A stretch of DNA of 64,000 nucleotides from Arabidopsis thaliana. Lineage: Eukaryota > Streptophyta > Magnoliopsida > Brassicales > Brassicaceae. Made by a program: the position numbers and the translations under genes. Of the stretch, positions 11,241 through 22,143 are shown piece by piece. The stretch spans positions 14,068,001 through 14,132,000 of the forward strand of contig NC_003070.9 in assembly GCF_000001735.4 (NCBI RefSeq). Direction: 5' to 3'. Within the stretch, counting starts at the first letter, position 1. The number at the start of each line of letters is the position of its first letter. Below the pieces are notes generated by a model. The model saw only the letters and a list, made by a program, of their open reading frames with translations. It had not been told where the DNA came from and ran no database searches.

Positions 11241-11410
11241 AAGGGATGTGTCGGTCGATACTACCTTTGCAACGTCAAATTCGTCACTCTCATCATCCTT
11301 CATGAACTCATATCCACTTTCCATCGAAGCAGCATGCCAAGAAGTAGTGAGGCTGCTCTCATTCCATCTAGGGATAGGTGCTGTAAGATCCTCTAGTTAC
11401 CTTCCAGAAT

Positions 11411-11707
11411 CTATTCAAGCATTGATTCTATCATGCGTCTAGGTGCAGGTGGAGGGGGTACTTGGTAAGAAGCAAGATCAAAGTTCCTTGTGAAGCTAAA
11501 ACTATTGTTATTCTGAAGCGGTTGCTGGAACTGAGAATTCTGAGAGTAGCTAGTTTGACCATTCCCATAGGAACCTTTGTAGCCTTGTTGGTGATCAAAT
11601 CTCTGATTTGGAAAATCTCTGCTACGAACATAAGCGACATCCTCCACAAGTTGATTGTCGACCGCGTTAAGCTTAGCCATGATCCCAGCAATCTTACTCT
11701 TGTTCAT
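11411..11707 (-). pseudogene. Family A gag C-terminal remnant
   Basis: A 98-codon minus-strand frame reads through AKLNAVDNQLVED and a Gln/Asn/Tyr/Gly-rich stretch (YGNGQTSYSQNSQFQQ), then a Pro-rich end (PPPPAPRR). This resembles the low-complexity region behind the gag core in Athila proteins. It sits about 150 bp inside the primer-binding site, where gag should be, but the gag core domain is absent. No zinc knuckle, protease or pol follows. It is best read as a degenerate gag of a non-autonomous element; the compositional match is weak evidence and a lineage-specific peptide cannot be excluded. Confidence 0.5.
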
Positions 11708-11861
11708 GTTTCTCGCTTGTTCCTGGTTCTGTGATTAGACAAATACCTGAAACACAGAAAAAAATAAAGGAGAAAGACTAAGTAAATAAAATAAAAAAAA
11801 AGAAAAATAAAAGCTTAGACAAAATTCTAATCCTAATCTAATGGTGAATCGTAGAGAACTT

Positions 11862-11879
11862 CGACAACAGCGCCAAATT
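11862..11879 (-). promoter_or_regulatory. Family A primer-binding site
   Basis: The minus strand reads AATTTGGCGCTGTTGTCG immediately after the LTR end at 11880. Athila elements use the same site type (TGGCGCCGTTG...), generally assigned to tRNA-Asp. Confidence 0.8.
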
Positions 11880-12234
11880 TGATAAGGTTCAAATTGCCTT
11901 AAACCTACTCTCTCAAATAAGAGATCGATTATAGCACTTAAGGGTCAAATTCCACAAAGCTCTCGGATCACACAATAGACCAAGGTATTGAATTAAGCTA
12001 AGTAAAATAGTAATGAAAATTAAAAGAATAGAAGAAAGCAATAACAGATTGTGAGGTTGTAAGACAAGAAAGTAAAAACGTCAGGCTTAAGGTATTCTCA
12101 GGTTACTATTGGTTAGTAGATTTAATAATAGCTAGGTTGTTATCGAACCATTCTTAAACTAAAACTCTAATTTTGTAACAACCAGTGGTGTTTCACGAAA
12201 CTTCCTATACCTATAGCGAAGAGTAACTGGAGAA
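11880..12234 (-). repeat. Family A LTR, copy b, first piece
   Basis: Matches 8943-9300 of LTR copy a. It is cut by the LINE within AAGAGTAACTGGAGAA (12219-12234), which is repeated at 29912-29927. Confidence 0.88.
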
Positions 12235-12257
12235 TTTTCAAAAAGTAAAAAGCTGAC

Positions 12258-13723
12258 GTGGCTAGGGCGACAGAAACGGCGATTTTAGGGTTTTTGGATT
12301 CTCGAGCACGTCTGTTGCCGCCGGCAGCACCTCCAGTCCCTGCCGATGATGTTCTGGTACAAGGAGGATGCAAAGATGATGCGGAGTTGAGAGGTAAAGA
12401 GTTGGAAGACTATTTTAATAGCAAGATGGAGGTTGATGGTAGACAGAAAGAAGATGATTTTGAGCAGGAAACAGAGCCGATGGGTGACTCAAACCCTGAG
12501 GTTTCTTCAGCATCGGACCAAGCTTCATTGCCTAGGAAATCCTACGCAAGTGTTGCTCATAAGCATGGATTTACAAAACAATAATTCGTAGTGGATGTAG
12601 TTGATGGCCAAGGCAGAATGGTTGTTCCAAGAGAGGTTTTTGTTGTAGCTAAACCTCTCTGGGAAGATTTTGTGGTGGGGAAATTTCTCAACAATAAAGC
12701 TCCTCATGTTGGGAAAATTCACATGATTATGAATAAAATTTGGAGATTGGGAGATAAATCAACAATGATCGATGTTTATGAAGTAAATGCAACAACGATT
12801 CAATTGTGAGTTAGAAATGAAGTAATGAGAAGAAGGATTCTGAATAGGGGAATGTGGAATATTATGGCTCTTCCAAAGGTGGTTTCGAAATGGTCTCCTT
12901 ATGAGGAAGAAGTGCAACCTAAAATGAAATCAATCAACTTATGGGTAACACTGAAGGATGTCCAGCCTTCTATGTTTACGGATAAAGGGTTAGAATTTCG
13001 TTGGCAAACCTGTCAAACTTCATCCAAAAACAGAAACATGTTCGAGTTTCGATGAAGCACAAATTTTAGTGGAGGCAAATCTTACAAAAGACTTACTGAC
13101 TGAATACTCTTTTAGTGGTGAGGAAGAAGGAGAGTTAGATGTGGTGATCAAGTATTTATATCCTTGGCTGCCACCAAGATGTAATTGTTGCAAGAAATGG
13201 GGACACTTTCAAAACACGTGCTTAGCACTGGACTCGAACTTGTCTCACAGTAAAGTTTCCGATATGAATGAGGTGGATAGCGAACAAATAACAGAAGAGT
13301 ATCAAGAGCAAACAGGCTATTGAGAAAGTTATGGTGGAAAAAATTTTGGAAGAGGTCCAAGCAAGGATAAATTTACCTATCGGGGGAAACAATCAAGATA
13401 ATGCAACAGAAGAAGAGTGGTCCACACCATCAAAGTCTACTCGTACCCCCGGGAAAACAATAGATATACCAAAGTTTGGAGAAGTCTCCATCCTTTATAA
13501 TTCCTACTCTGCTCTTGGCGGTTTAGTTGAAGAGGTTAAGGAGAAGAGGGAAGAAGATGCAGACATATCTATGAAAGAGGGGGAAAATCACGTTGATAAG
13601 GAAGATGAACTGATTGCCACGCCTGAAACAATAGAAGAGGAGTCATCTGATACAGCGATAACAAATGAGATACCTCTTTTATCTAAGTCGATGCACTCTA
13701 AATCACAGGTTGAGCCTAGATAG
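12258..13723 (+). pseudogene. LINE ORF1 protein (DUF4283 and zinc knuckle), broken
   Basis: The segments are 12258-12584, 12591-13020 (TGA at 12807-12809), 13069-13323 and 13331-13723. The first is a Pro/Glu-rich N-terminus ending PRKSYASVAHKHG. The next resembles the plant LINE DUF4283 domain: PLWEDFVVGKFLNN, KIHMIMNKIWRLGD, NLWVTLKDVQP. Then comes a CCHC-like knuckle, CNCCKKWGHFQNTC, and a C-terminal acidic part with EEWSTPSKS and YNSYSAL, common in plant L1 ORF1 proteins. The role would be nucleic-acid binding and chaperoning of the LINE RNA. Stops at 12582-12584 and 12807-12809 plus a frameshift near 13020 disable it. Confidence 0.85.
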
Positions 13724-13821
13724 AATCTACCTAGAGGATCAAAAACAGCACATAAGACAGTTTCCGTTGCTTATACTCAAATAAGAGGTCGCCCTCAGAG
13801 TAAGAAGCGCCACCAAAAAAA

Positions 13822-14587
13822 TTGATAATGTCGTGCTTCTGGAATGTCCGCGGTTTAAACAAATCAAATAAGCATTCCGTTATTAAGAAGTGGGTTAAGG
13901 AGCAGAAGTTTGGGTGTCTAATAGAGACAAGAGTGAAGGAGAGTAAAGCTGAAAGGTTAGGAAGTAAGTTATTTAAAGACAGGGCTATTGTTACAAATTA
14001 TGAATCCAACCGAAGAGGGCGTATTTGGGTTCTATGGAGAAACGATGTCAGATTAACTCCGTTTTGAAAAGCGGCCAAGTAATTACGTGTTCAGTAAAAC
14101 TAGAGGATCAAGAGAATGAGTTTTTTTGTTCTTTTGTGTATGCCTCAAATTTTGCAGAAGAGAGAAAGAATTTATGGAGTGAGTTGCGAGATCACATCGA
14201 CTCTCCAATTATTAGTAATAAAGCGTGGATTATATTTGGAGATTTTAATGAAATCCTAAATATGGACAAGCATTCACAATTGGAGAATCAGCCTGTTGTA
14301 ACTTCTAGAATGAGGGATTTCCAAGACGTAATTCAATACTGCACTCTTTCGGACATGGATTCTCACGGTCCGCTATTTACTTGGAGTAATAAGAGGGATC
14401 ATGGGTTGATTATGAAGAAACTTGATCGTGTTTTGATGAATGACGTATGGCTGCAGAATTATCCTATGTCATATAGTGTTTTTGAAGCAGGAGGATTTTT
14501 CAACCACTTAAGATGTAAGATAAATCTGACTACAGTGAATGAAGAAAGGGGTCGTGAGCGGCGACCTTTTAATTTTGTCAACGCTAT
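13822..14587 (+). pseudogene. LINE ORF2 endonuclease domain (broken)
   Basis: This is an apurinic-like (exonuclease-endonuclease-phosphatase) domain in two frames, joined near 14040-14066. Visible motifs are CFWNVRGLN, LIETRV (metal-binding Glu), WIIFGDFNEIL, SHGPLFTWSN and LDRVLMND. The usual final SDH is replaced: the sequence reads GGFFNHLRC where GGxSDHxRC is expected, so the catalytic Asp is changed to Asn. The domain would nick target DNA to prime reverse transcription. The reading ends at FNFVNAI, where Gypsy element G is inserted, and resumes at 26074. Confidence 0.87.
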
Positions 14588-14806
14588 TGATATGTCTATA
14601 ATTTGCATGTTTTCAGTGTCCATTCATCATCGTTTTGAGTCCAGTTTCGTATCATTCATCACTGTTTTATATCATTTCTCATCATTCTTGCATACTTTGC
14701 ATGATTAGGATAGTTTTGCATACATATTTCATTTCTGAGTTGTTTTCAGGTTATTTGGAGCTGTTTGCAAGCAAATTGGAAGAAACGAGCCAGAACCAGA
14801 AGACAT

Positions 14807-15020
14807 ACTCGACCCCCAGGTCGAGTGACTTTGGAGCCATTCTTCCCATCCACTCGACCACCAGGTCGAGTAACCTCAGCTCAGGCCACTCGATGACACT
14901 ACTCGACCCCCTGGTCGAGTATCACTTCGCCACACCATCACCATCACTCGACCATTCGCTCTACCAAGTTACTCGACCCCCTGGTCGAGTATCATCACTC
15001 ACCACCATAAGCATCACTCG
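14807..15020 (+). repeat. Array of ACTCGACC-N4-GGTCGAGT inverted repeats
   Basis: ACTCGACCCCCAGGTCGAGT (14807-14826) is an 8-bp inverted repeat around four bases. The same design recurs as ACTCGACCACCAGGTCGAGT and twice as ACTCGACCCCCTGGTCGAGT within about 170 bp, with half-sites between them. The spacer is always four bases. Confidence 0.9.
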
Positions 15021-15229
15021 ACCGGACACTCGATCACGTCTTCACAGTCTACTGAAATCCGCACTCAACTAGACAAGCTGAGCACAAGGAAGAGAAGAGG
15101 AGAAGACAAAGTGTTTGGAAGCGGCCTGGACCTCCATCGGATCACGAAGCCCATTTCGGCCCATTATCTCTCTATGGGCCGAGCAGTTAGGTTATTGGCC
15201 CGTCTACTATAATTTTATTTCGTTTTGTA

Positions 15230-15241
15230 TAAATAGATGTC
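15230..15241 (+). promoter_or_regulatory. Likely TATA box of the G LTR
   Basis: TATAAATAGATG, in the middle part of the LTR and repeated in the 3' LTR near 24948. Transcription would start a few tens of bases downstream. Confidence 0.6.
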
Positions 15242-16349
15242 TTAGGGTTCTGTCCTGAGACATCCGGTCGACATTGAGTTTTTTTGCTTCAGTTTTATTT
15301 TATGTTTTACTCTGCTGCGCCGCTTTTGCTTCTGCAACCTGTAATTCGAGATTTTTCCAAGTTATTCAGATTCCGCATTTGATTTCATCTGTCATCTTGT
15401 TTCTCTACTCTTTATCTCTTTACTTATGCAATATTATCGTTTATCTGCGTTTATGTCTTTGAGCATGTTGTCTGAGTAGTGACTTAGAATTCTTAGGGAT
15501 GGGATAGAGTAGTTGTGGAATCCGTAGTCTGTAGAATGGTTAAGTTTTAGAATTGATTAAATCCCTTTAGGACTAGTTGCGTTTACTGCTTATTTCTTTC
15601 TGATCAACTGGAATTCGATCTCAAGCATTCCCGCACCCAGAAGGTGTTCGATGGAATGCTTGATCCACTAGTTCCTGAGATATGCGTCTCTATCCCAAGG
15701 GATTGGCCGTTTAGAGCGTTTATTGACTTTATCAGTCTGTTCTTATTGCCTGCATAGTTAGATTCCGTTAATGCGAATTTGTCTGGGCTAGCTTTGCTTG
15801 AGGATTTCTGTCAGGAGTGAATTGATCTGTTGTTGAACCTGTTGTCTAGGGATAGCTTGATTGCGCTTGTTAACCATTCGAATAGGCTAGGATACCACTC
15901 TACTCGATTACCCCATCCTTAGAAATTTCTCGTCTATCTTATTTCTCTGTTTTATCGTTATCGCTTGATCGTTCTCATTGCCTGTTTCTTAGTTTTTACA
16001 ATCACTCGACCAACTTACTCGACCACACCCAGTGTCTGGCAACAGACTGTGCAGTCGAGTAAGATTGTCTTGTTTCCTGTCTGTTACTCGACCTGTTACT
16101 CGACCACATCCTACTTCTGGCATCAGCCTGTTGTGGTCGAGTGATTTTAGTAATTCTGTTATTACTTCTGTTTTCTGCATGTTCGCTTAGGACTGTTAGA
16201 AACCCCAAAACTGTTATTGTTTGGCTTGACTTAGTGACTTCTGATCACATTTCATTTGTTTGCATCACACTCATTTGGATTGACACCTAAAATACTACAA
16301 CGACATGATTAGTGTTTTAGGATTAATTGACCATAAAAACCTATTATCA

Positions 16350-16372
16350 ATTTAGCGCCGTTGCCAATTGGG
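16350..16372 (+). promoter_or_regulatory. Element G primer-binding site
   Basis: ATTTAGCGCCGTTGCCAATTGGG lies directly after the LTR end. It is the Athila-type site with one change in the usual TTTGGCGCC. The matching site of element C lies at 60311-60333. Confidence 0.85.
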
Positions 16373-16521
16373 TGTTTGTTTGCTATATTTGAGATTTCAG
16401 AATATTTAAGATCAAGTTCTTTTTCATTTTTTCTGAAAGTTACTCACTTTGTGTTTTTTTTGTTTGTCTGTTTTGATTCAGGTACTACGAATCACCAGCT
16501 TCACCAGTTGGTACTCGTTGT

Positions 16522-17160
16522 ATGCAAACACGATCACGAGGAAATCAGAATCTCCTGTTCAACGATAACATCGACCGTATTGCACGCCAACTCAGAACAC
16601 AGACAGAAACAGACACAATGGCTGCAGTTGTTGATGAGCAGGTGCAACCAAACAACATAGGTGCAGGCGATGCACCACGCAACCACAATCAGCGTAATGG
16701 CATCGTGCCTCCACCTGTGCAGAACAACAACTTTGAGATCAAGAGCGGTCTCATTGCCATGGTTCAGAGCAACAAGTTCCACGGCCTCCCTATGGAGGAT
16801 CCACTCGATCACCTAGACGAGTTTGATAGGCTCTGCAGCCTAACAAAGATCAATAGAGTCAGTGAGGATGGCTTCAAGCTCAGATTGTTTCCATTCTCTC
16901 TTGGAGACAAAGCACATCAGTGGGAAAAGTCACTTCCTCAAGGCTCTATCACCTCCTGGAATGACTGCAAGAAAGCCTTCTTGGCTAAGTTTTTCTCAAA
17001 CTCCAGGACTGCGAGACTACGGAATGACATATCTGGTTTCACTCAGACGAATAATGAGACTTTCTATGAAGCATGGGAGCGCTTCAAGGGTTATCAGACG
17101 CAATGTCCTCATCATGGTTTCTCCAAAGCTTCGCTTCTTAGCACTCTCTACAGAGATGCT
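16522..17160 (+). pseudogene. Element G gag, N-terminal and core part
   Basis: Starts with [19 protein letters not shown], the same start as the gag of element C. The retrotransposon gag domain follows: [56 protein letters not shown] and [20 protein letters not shown]. The frame ends just after LLSTLYR because about 20 bp, present in element B as RGALPKIR, are missing near 17155. The rest of gag continues in another frame from about 17157. The protein would form the virus-like particle. The start is chosen for its conservation in two elements and its position about 170 bp after the primer-binding site. Confidence 0.9.
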
Positions 17161-19024
17161 TCTAGATACCGCTTCTAACGGGAACTTCCTCAACAAAGAT
17201 GTTGAAGACGGATGGGAGGTGGTAGAGAACTTGGCTCAGTCGGATGGCAACTATAATGAAGATTATGACAGAAGCATCCGCACAAGCTCTGATTCTGATG
17301 AGAAGCACCGTAGGGAAATGAAAGCCATGAATGACAAACTGGACAAGCTACTCCTTATGCAACAGAAGCACATTCATTTTCTGGGTGATGATGAGACGTT
17401 ACAAGTTCAGGATGGGGAGACTCTGCAGTTAGAAGAGGTCAGCTATGTGCAGAACCAAGGAGGTTACAACAAAGGTTTCAACAACTTCAAGCAGAACCAT
17501 CCCAATCTGTCTTACAGAAGTACAAACGTTGCAAACCGGCAGGACCAAGTTTACCCTTCACAGCAGCAGAATCAACCCAAGCCCTTTGTTCCATACAACC
17601 AAGGTCAAGGGTATGTTCCTAAGCAGCAGTATCAGGGCAACTATCAGCAGCAACTTCCACCACCTGGGTTCACACAGCAGCAACAACAACCAGCTTTAAC
17701 AACTCCAGATTCGGACTTGAAGAACATGTTACAACAGATTCTCCAAGGGCAAGCAACAGGAGCAATGGATTTGTCCAAAAGGATGGCAGAAATTCACAAC
17801 AAGGTTGACTGCAGTTACAATGATATCAATATCAAGGTTGAAGCACTAACATCTAAGATCAGATACATAGAAGGCCAAACTGGGTCGACCGCAGCACCCA
17901 AATTTACAGGACCTTCCGGAAAATCAATGTCAAATTCAAAGGAGTACGCTCATGCTATCACACTTAGAAGCGGTAAAGAATTACCCACAAAAGAGAGTCC
18001 GAACCAGAACACTGAGGACAGTCTGGATCAAGATGGGGAGGATTTCTGTCAAAATGGAAATTCCGCTGAAAAAGCAATAGAAGAGCCTATACTCCACCAA
18101 CCTACTCGACCACTAGCTCCTGCAGCATCTCCTCTTGTTGAAAAACCAGCTGCCGCCAAAACCAAAGAAAACGTCTTCATTCCCCCACCTTACAAGCCCC
18201 CACTCCCATTTCCTGGTCGATTCAAGAAGGTCATGATACAGAAGTACAAAGCTCTCCTGGAGAAACAATTGAAAAATCTTGAAGTCACGATGCCTCTTGT
18301 CGACTGTCTTGCACTTATACCAGACTCTAACAAATATGTGAAAGACATGATTACAGAGAGGATCAAAGAAGTCCAAGGAATGGTGGTGCTAAGTCACGAA
18401 TGCAGTGCGATCATTCAGCAGAAGATCATTCCAAAAAAGCTAGGAGATCCTGGTTCCTTCACCTTACCTTGCGCTCTTGGCCCTTTAGCCTTCAGCAAGT
18501 GCCTCTGTGATCTAGGTGCATCTGTGAGTCTCATGCCTCTCCCTGTGGCTAAGAAACTGGGCTTCAACAAGTACAAGCCCTGCAATATATCCTTGATCCT
18601 AGCTGACAGATCTGTTAGAATCTCCCATGGTCTGCTGGAAGACTTACCAGTCATGATAGGCGTGGTCGAGGTACCTACAGACTTTGTGGTTTTAGAAATG
18701 GATGAAGAACCCAAAGACCCTTTGATACTGGGAAGACCATTTTTAGCTAGAGCTAGAGCTATCATTGATGTTAAGAAGGGAAAAATTGATCTTAACCTCG
18801 GAAGAGATCTCAAGATGACCTTCGATATCACCAACACCATGAAGAAGCCTACGATAGAAGGAAATATTTTCTGGATTGAAGAGATGGATATGTTAGCTGA
18901 CAAAATGCTAGAAGAGCTGGGAGAAACAGATCATCTACAGAGTGCTCTAACAAAGGATAGCAAAGAAGGAGATTTACATTTGGAGACTTTGGGGTACCAG
19001 AAGCTGTTAGATGAACAAAGCAGT
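17150..19024 (+). pseudogene. Element G gag C-terminal region and aspartic protease
   Basis: After the small deletion the frame reads [20 protein letters not shown]. It passes a Gln/Asn/Pro-rich stretch ([20 protein letters not shown]) and a linker region with [11 protein letters not shown] and [15 protein letters not shown]. The protease follows near 18420-18790: [20 protein letters not shown], active-site [11 protein letters not shown], and [19 protein letters not shown]. No CCHC knuckle is seen. The frame ends at TGA, 19025-19027; pol follows in an overlapping frame starting near 19011. The protease would process gag and pol; its D-L-G-A motif is intact. Confidence 0.9.
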
Positions 19025-20814
19025 TGAGAATCCAGGAGAATATGAAGATTTGGGTGAAAGAGCAAGGGGGGAATATATACTCGACCACATCACTCGACCA
19101 ACAGCCCATTCAGTCTACTCGACCACGTCACTCGATCACAACTCCTCATCTGAAGCCAACTTAGTATCCGATGACTGGTCTGAAATCAAGGCACCCAAGG
19201 TAGATTTGAAACCGCTACCAAAAGGGCTAAGGTACGTTTTTCTTGGACTAAACTCTACTTATCCTGTCATAGTGAATGATGAGCTAACTGCTGATCAAGT
19301 AAACCTGCTGATAACTGAGCTCATGAAGTATAGGAAAGCTATAGGATATTCGTTAGATGATATTAAGGGGATTTCACCCACCTTATGCACCCATAGAATC
19401 CATCTTGAAAATGAATCCTACTCTAGCATTGAACCTCAAAGGAGATTAAACCCTAACTTGAAAGAGGTTGTGAAAAAGGAGATACTTAAACTATTAGATG
19501 CTGGGGTTATCTACCCTATCTCTGATAGCACTTGGGTATCTCCAGTTCACTGCGTTCCTAAAAAAGGAGGTATGACAGTTGTTAAAAATTCTAAAGATGA
19601 ACTGATACCCACTAGGACTATAACTGGACATAGGATGTGTATTGAGTATAGGAAGTTAAATGTTGCCTCTAGAAAAGAACATTTCCCATTGCCCTTCATT
19701 GATCATATGCTAGAAAGATTAGCAAACCATCCTTACTATTGCTTTTTGGATAGTTATAGCGGATTTTTTCAAATCCCTATTCACCCAAATGACCAAGGAA
19801 AAACCACTTTCACTTGTCCTTATGGGACCTTTGCTTACAAGCGTATGCCTTTCGGTCTCTGTAATGCACCAGCTACTTTTCAGCGGTGTATGACTTCTAT
19901 TTTCTCGGATTTGATAGAGGAGATGGTAGAGGTATTCATGGATGATTTTTCTGTGTATGGCTCTTCCTTCTCCTCGTGTTTGTTGAACCTGTGCAGGGTA
20001 CTTAAAAGATGTGAAGAGACAAACCTGGTGCTGAACTGGGAGAAATGCCATTTCATGGTTAGAGAAGGCATCGTTTTGGGCCGCAAAATTTCTGAGGAGG
20101 GAATAGAGGTTGATAAGGCTAAGATTGACGTGATGATGCAGTTACAGCCACCAAAAACTGTCAAAGACATCAGGAGTTTTCTTGGACATGCAGGATTTTA
20201 CAGAATATTCATCAAGGATTTCTCCAAGTTGGCAAGACCGCTCACCAGACTGCTGTGCAAGGAAACCGAGTTTGCATTTGATGACGAATGTTTGACAGCC
20301 TTTAAGTTAATCAAGGAAGCTTTGATCACTGCACCAATAGTCCAAGCTCCAAACTGGGACTTCCCATTCGAGATCATGTGCGATGCTTCAGTACGCAGTA
20401 GGAGCAGTCTTGGGCCAGCGGATTGATAAAAAGCTGCATGTGATCTACTACGCGAGCAGAACGATGGATGATGCACAAGTAAGGTATGCCACTACAGAGA
20501 AGGAATTGCTAGCTGTGGTATTTGCATTTGAAAAATTTAGAAGCTACCTAGTGGGTTCTAAAGTGACAATCTACACTGATCATGCTGCTCTGAGGCATAT
20601 ATACGCGAAGAAGGATACCAAACCTAGGCTGTTGAGATGGATCTTATTGCTCCAAGAGTTTGATATGGAGATAGTTGATAAGAAGGGAATCGAAAACGGT
20701 GTAGCTGATCATCTGTCTAGGATGAGGATTGAAGACGAGGTCCTTATTGACGACTCCATGCCAGAAGAACAGCTAATGGCAATTCAGCAACTTAACGAGA
20801 GTGCTCAAATTTAG
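19025..20814 (+). pseudogene. Element G reverse transcriptase and RNase H
   Basis: The RT part, in the frame to 20426, has LLDAGVIYPISDSTWVSPV, CVPKKGG, FPLPFIDHMLERLA, CFLDSYSGFFQIPIHP, RMPFGLCNAPATFQRCM and the catalytic FMDDFSVYG. Next are LNWEKCHFMV and the connection FLGHAGFYR. After MCDAS a short deletion near 20395 shifts the frame; RNase H continues in the 20383-20814 frame: [49 protein letters not shown] and [10 protein letters not shown]. The first residues before the RT carry ACTCGACC motifs (19080-19140) read as protein. Order and wording are Athila-clade Gypsy. One frameshift separates RT from RNase H, and the frame stops at 20814. Confidence 0.92.
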
Positions 20815-20839
20815 AAATCACTCGATCAAGTATGTGCAA

Positions 20840-22143
20840 TTGAAGAAAAGCTTCCGTGGTATGCTGATCACGTCAACTACTTGGTTAGTGGTGAAGAGCC
20901 TCCGAATCTGTCGAGCTATGAGAAGAAGAAGTTCTTCAAGGACATTAACCATTTCTACTGGGACGAACCTTATCTCTACACACTCTGCAAAGATAAGATC
21001 TACAGGACATGCGTCTCAGAAGACGAAATTGAAGGCATCCTATTGCATTGCCATGGGTTTGCCTATGGTGGCCACTTCGCAACGTTCAAGACAATGTCGA
21101 AAATCCTGCAAGCTGGTTTTTGGTGGCCATCAATGTTTAAGGATGCTCAGGAATTTATCTCGAAATGTGATTCATGTCAGAGAAGAGGGAACATCAGCAG
21201 AAGGAATGAGATGCCTTAGAATCCGATCTTAGAAGTTGAAAACTTTGACGTTTGGGGAATTGATTTTATGGGTCCGTTTCCTTCCTCTTACGGAAACAAG
21301 TACATACTGGTCGCAATAGACTATGTATCAAAATGGGTGGAAGCCATAGCCAGCCACACCAATGATGCTAGAGTTGTGCTAAAGCTGTTCAAGACAATTA
21401 TCTTCCCTAGATTTGGAGTCCCGAGAATTGTGATTAGTGACGGAGGGAAACATTTTATCAACAAGGGTTTTGAGAACCTTTTGAAGAAGCATGGAGTAAA
21501 GCACAAGGTAGCCACTCCTTATCATCAATAGACGAGCGGGCAGGTGGAAATCTCCAATAGGGAGATAAAAGCAATTTTAGAGAAAACTGTGGGAAGTACA
21601 AGGAAAGATTGGTCTGCTAAGCTCAATGACACACTATGGGCTTACAGAACAGCCTTCAAGACCCCTATTGGCACGACTCCTTTCAACCTCCTCTATGGAA
21701 AATCCTGTCATTTGCCTGTTGAACTCGAGTATAAAGCCATGTGGGCAGTTAAGCTCCTGAACTTCGACATTAAAACCGCCGAGGAGAAGCGGTTAATCCA
21801 ACTGAACGATCTCAACAAGATTCGCTTAGAAGCCTATGAGAGTTCCAAAATCTACAAGGAGCGAACCAAGTCTTTCCATGATAAGAAGATAGTCTCAAGA
21901 GATTTTAAGGTTGGTGATCAAGTGTTGCTGTTCAACTCTCGCCTGAGGCTTTTTCCAGGCAAGCTCAAGTCTAGATGGTCTGGTCCTTTCTCTGTTACTG
22001 CAGTCCGACCTTATGGTGCTATCACGCTAGCTGGAAAGAATGGAGACTTCACAGTCAATGGCCAGCGGCTCAAGAAATACATGATAGATCAGTTTATTCC
22101 AGAAGGAACCTCTGTTCCTTTGGAGGAGCCTTTAAACGCCTAA
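20840..22143 (+). pseudogene. Element G integrase, two in-frame stops
   Basis: The HHCC finger is visible at about 21045-21185: LHCHGFAYGGHFATFKTM...CDSCQRRG. The catalytic core has WGIDFMGPF (first Asp), ISDGGKHF (second Asp) and [12 protein letters not shown] (Glu). A C-terminal part follows with [28 protein letters not shown] and GPF-like contacts, ending at TAA near 22141-22143. Stops occur at 21217-21219 (TAG where relatives have CAG, after NEMP) and 21529-21531 (TAG within the PQTSGQ motif). Apart from these the frame is open, so the enzyme was lost recently. It would insert the cDNA with a 5-bp staggered cut, matching the GCTAT duplication. Confidence 0.92.

Larger units (their letters stand above)
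10081..11410 (-). other. Family A internal region, non-coding part
   Basis: No convincing protein was found. About 10545-11010 matches 39571-40041, including a 63-codon plus-strand frame (10652-10843 and 39680-39871) that is open in both copies but antisense to the element. It contains a (TA)15 tract at 10365-10394. The stretch 11000-11270 is rich in TGTCG/CGACA motifs. Confidence 0.6.
14588..16349 (+). repeat. Element G 5' LTR
   Basis: Starts TGATATGTCTATAATTTGC and ends CCTATTATCA, 1762 bp. TATAAATAGATG near 15230-15241 is a likely TATA box, just before the conserved TTAGGGTTCTGTCC. The LTR carries the ACTCGACC/GGTCGAGT hairpins at 14807-15020 and further single copies near 16000-16140. 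Confidence 0.95.

Noticed and set aside
14807..15020. CRISPR-like regular repeats
   Set aside because: Hairpins lie inside a eukaryotic LTR, spacing is irregular and there are no cas genes.
14635..15072. Long frames across the G LTRs (also 24301-24798 and others)
   Set aside because: They cross hairpin arrays in LTR sequence and are low in information; there is no reason to think they are translated.
18113..18903. Minus-strand frames opposite the G protease (and similar in B and C)
   Set aside because: They are reverse-complement shadows of a recognised protease gene.
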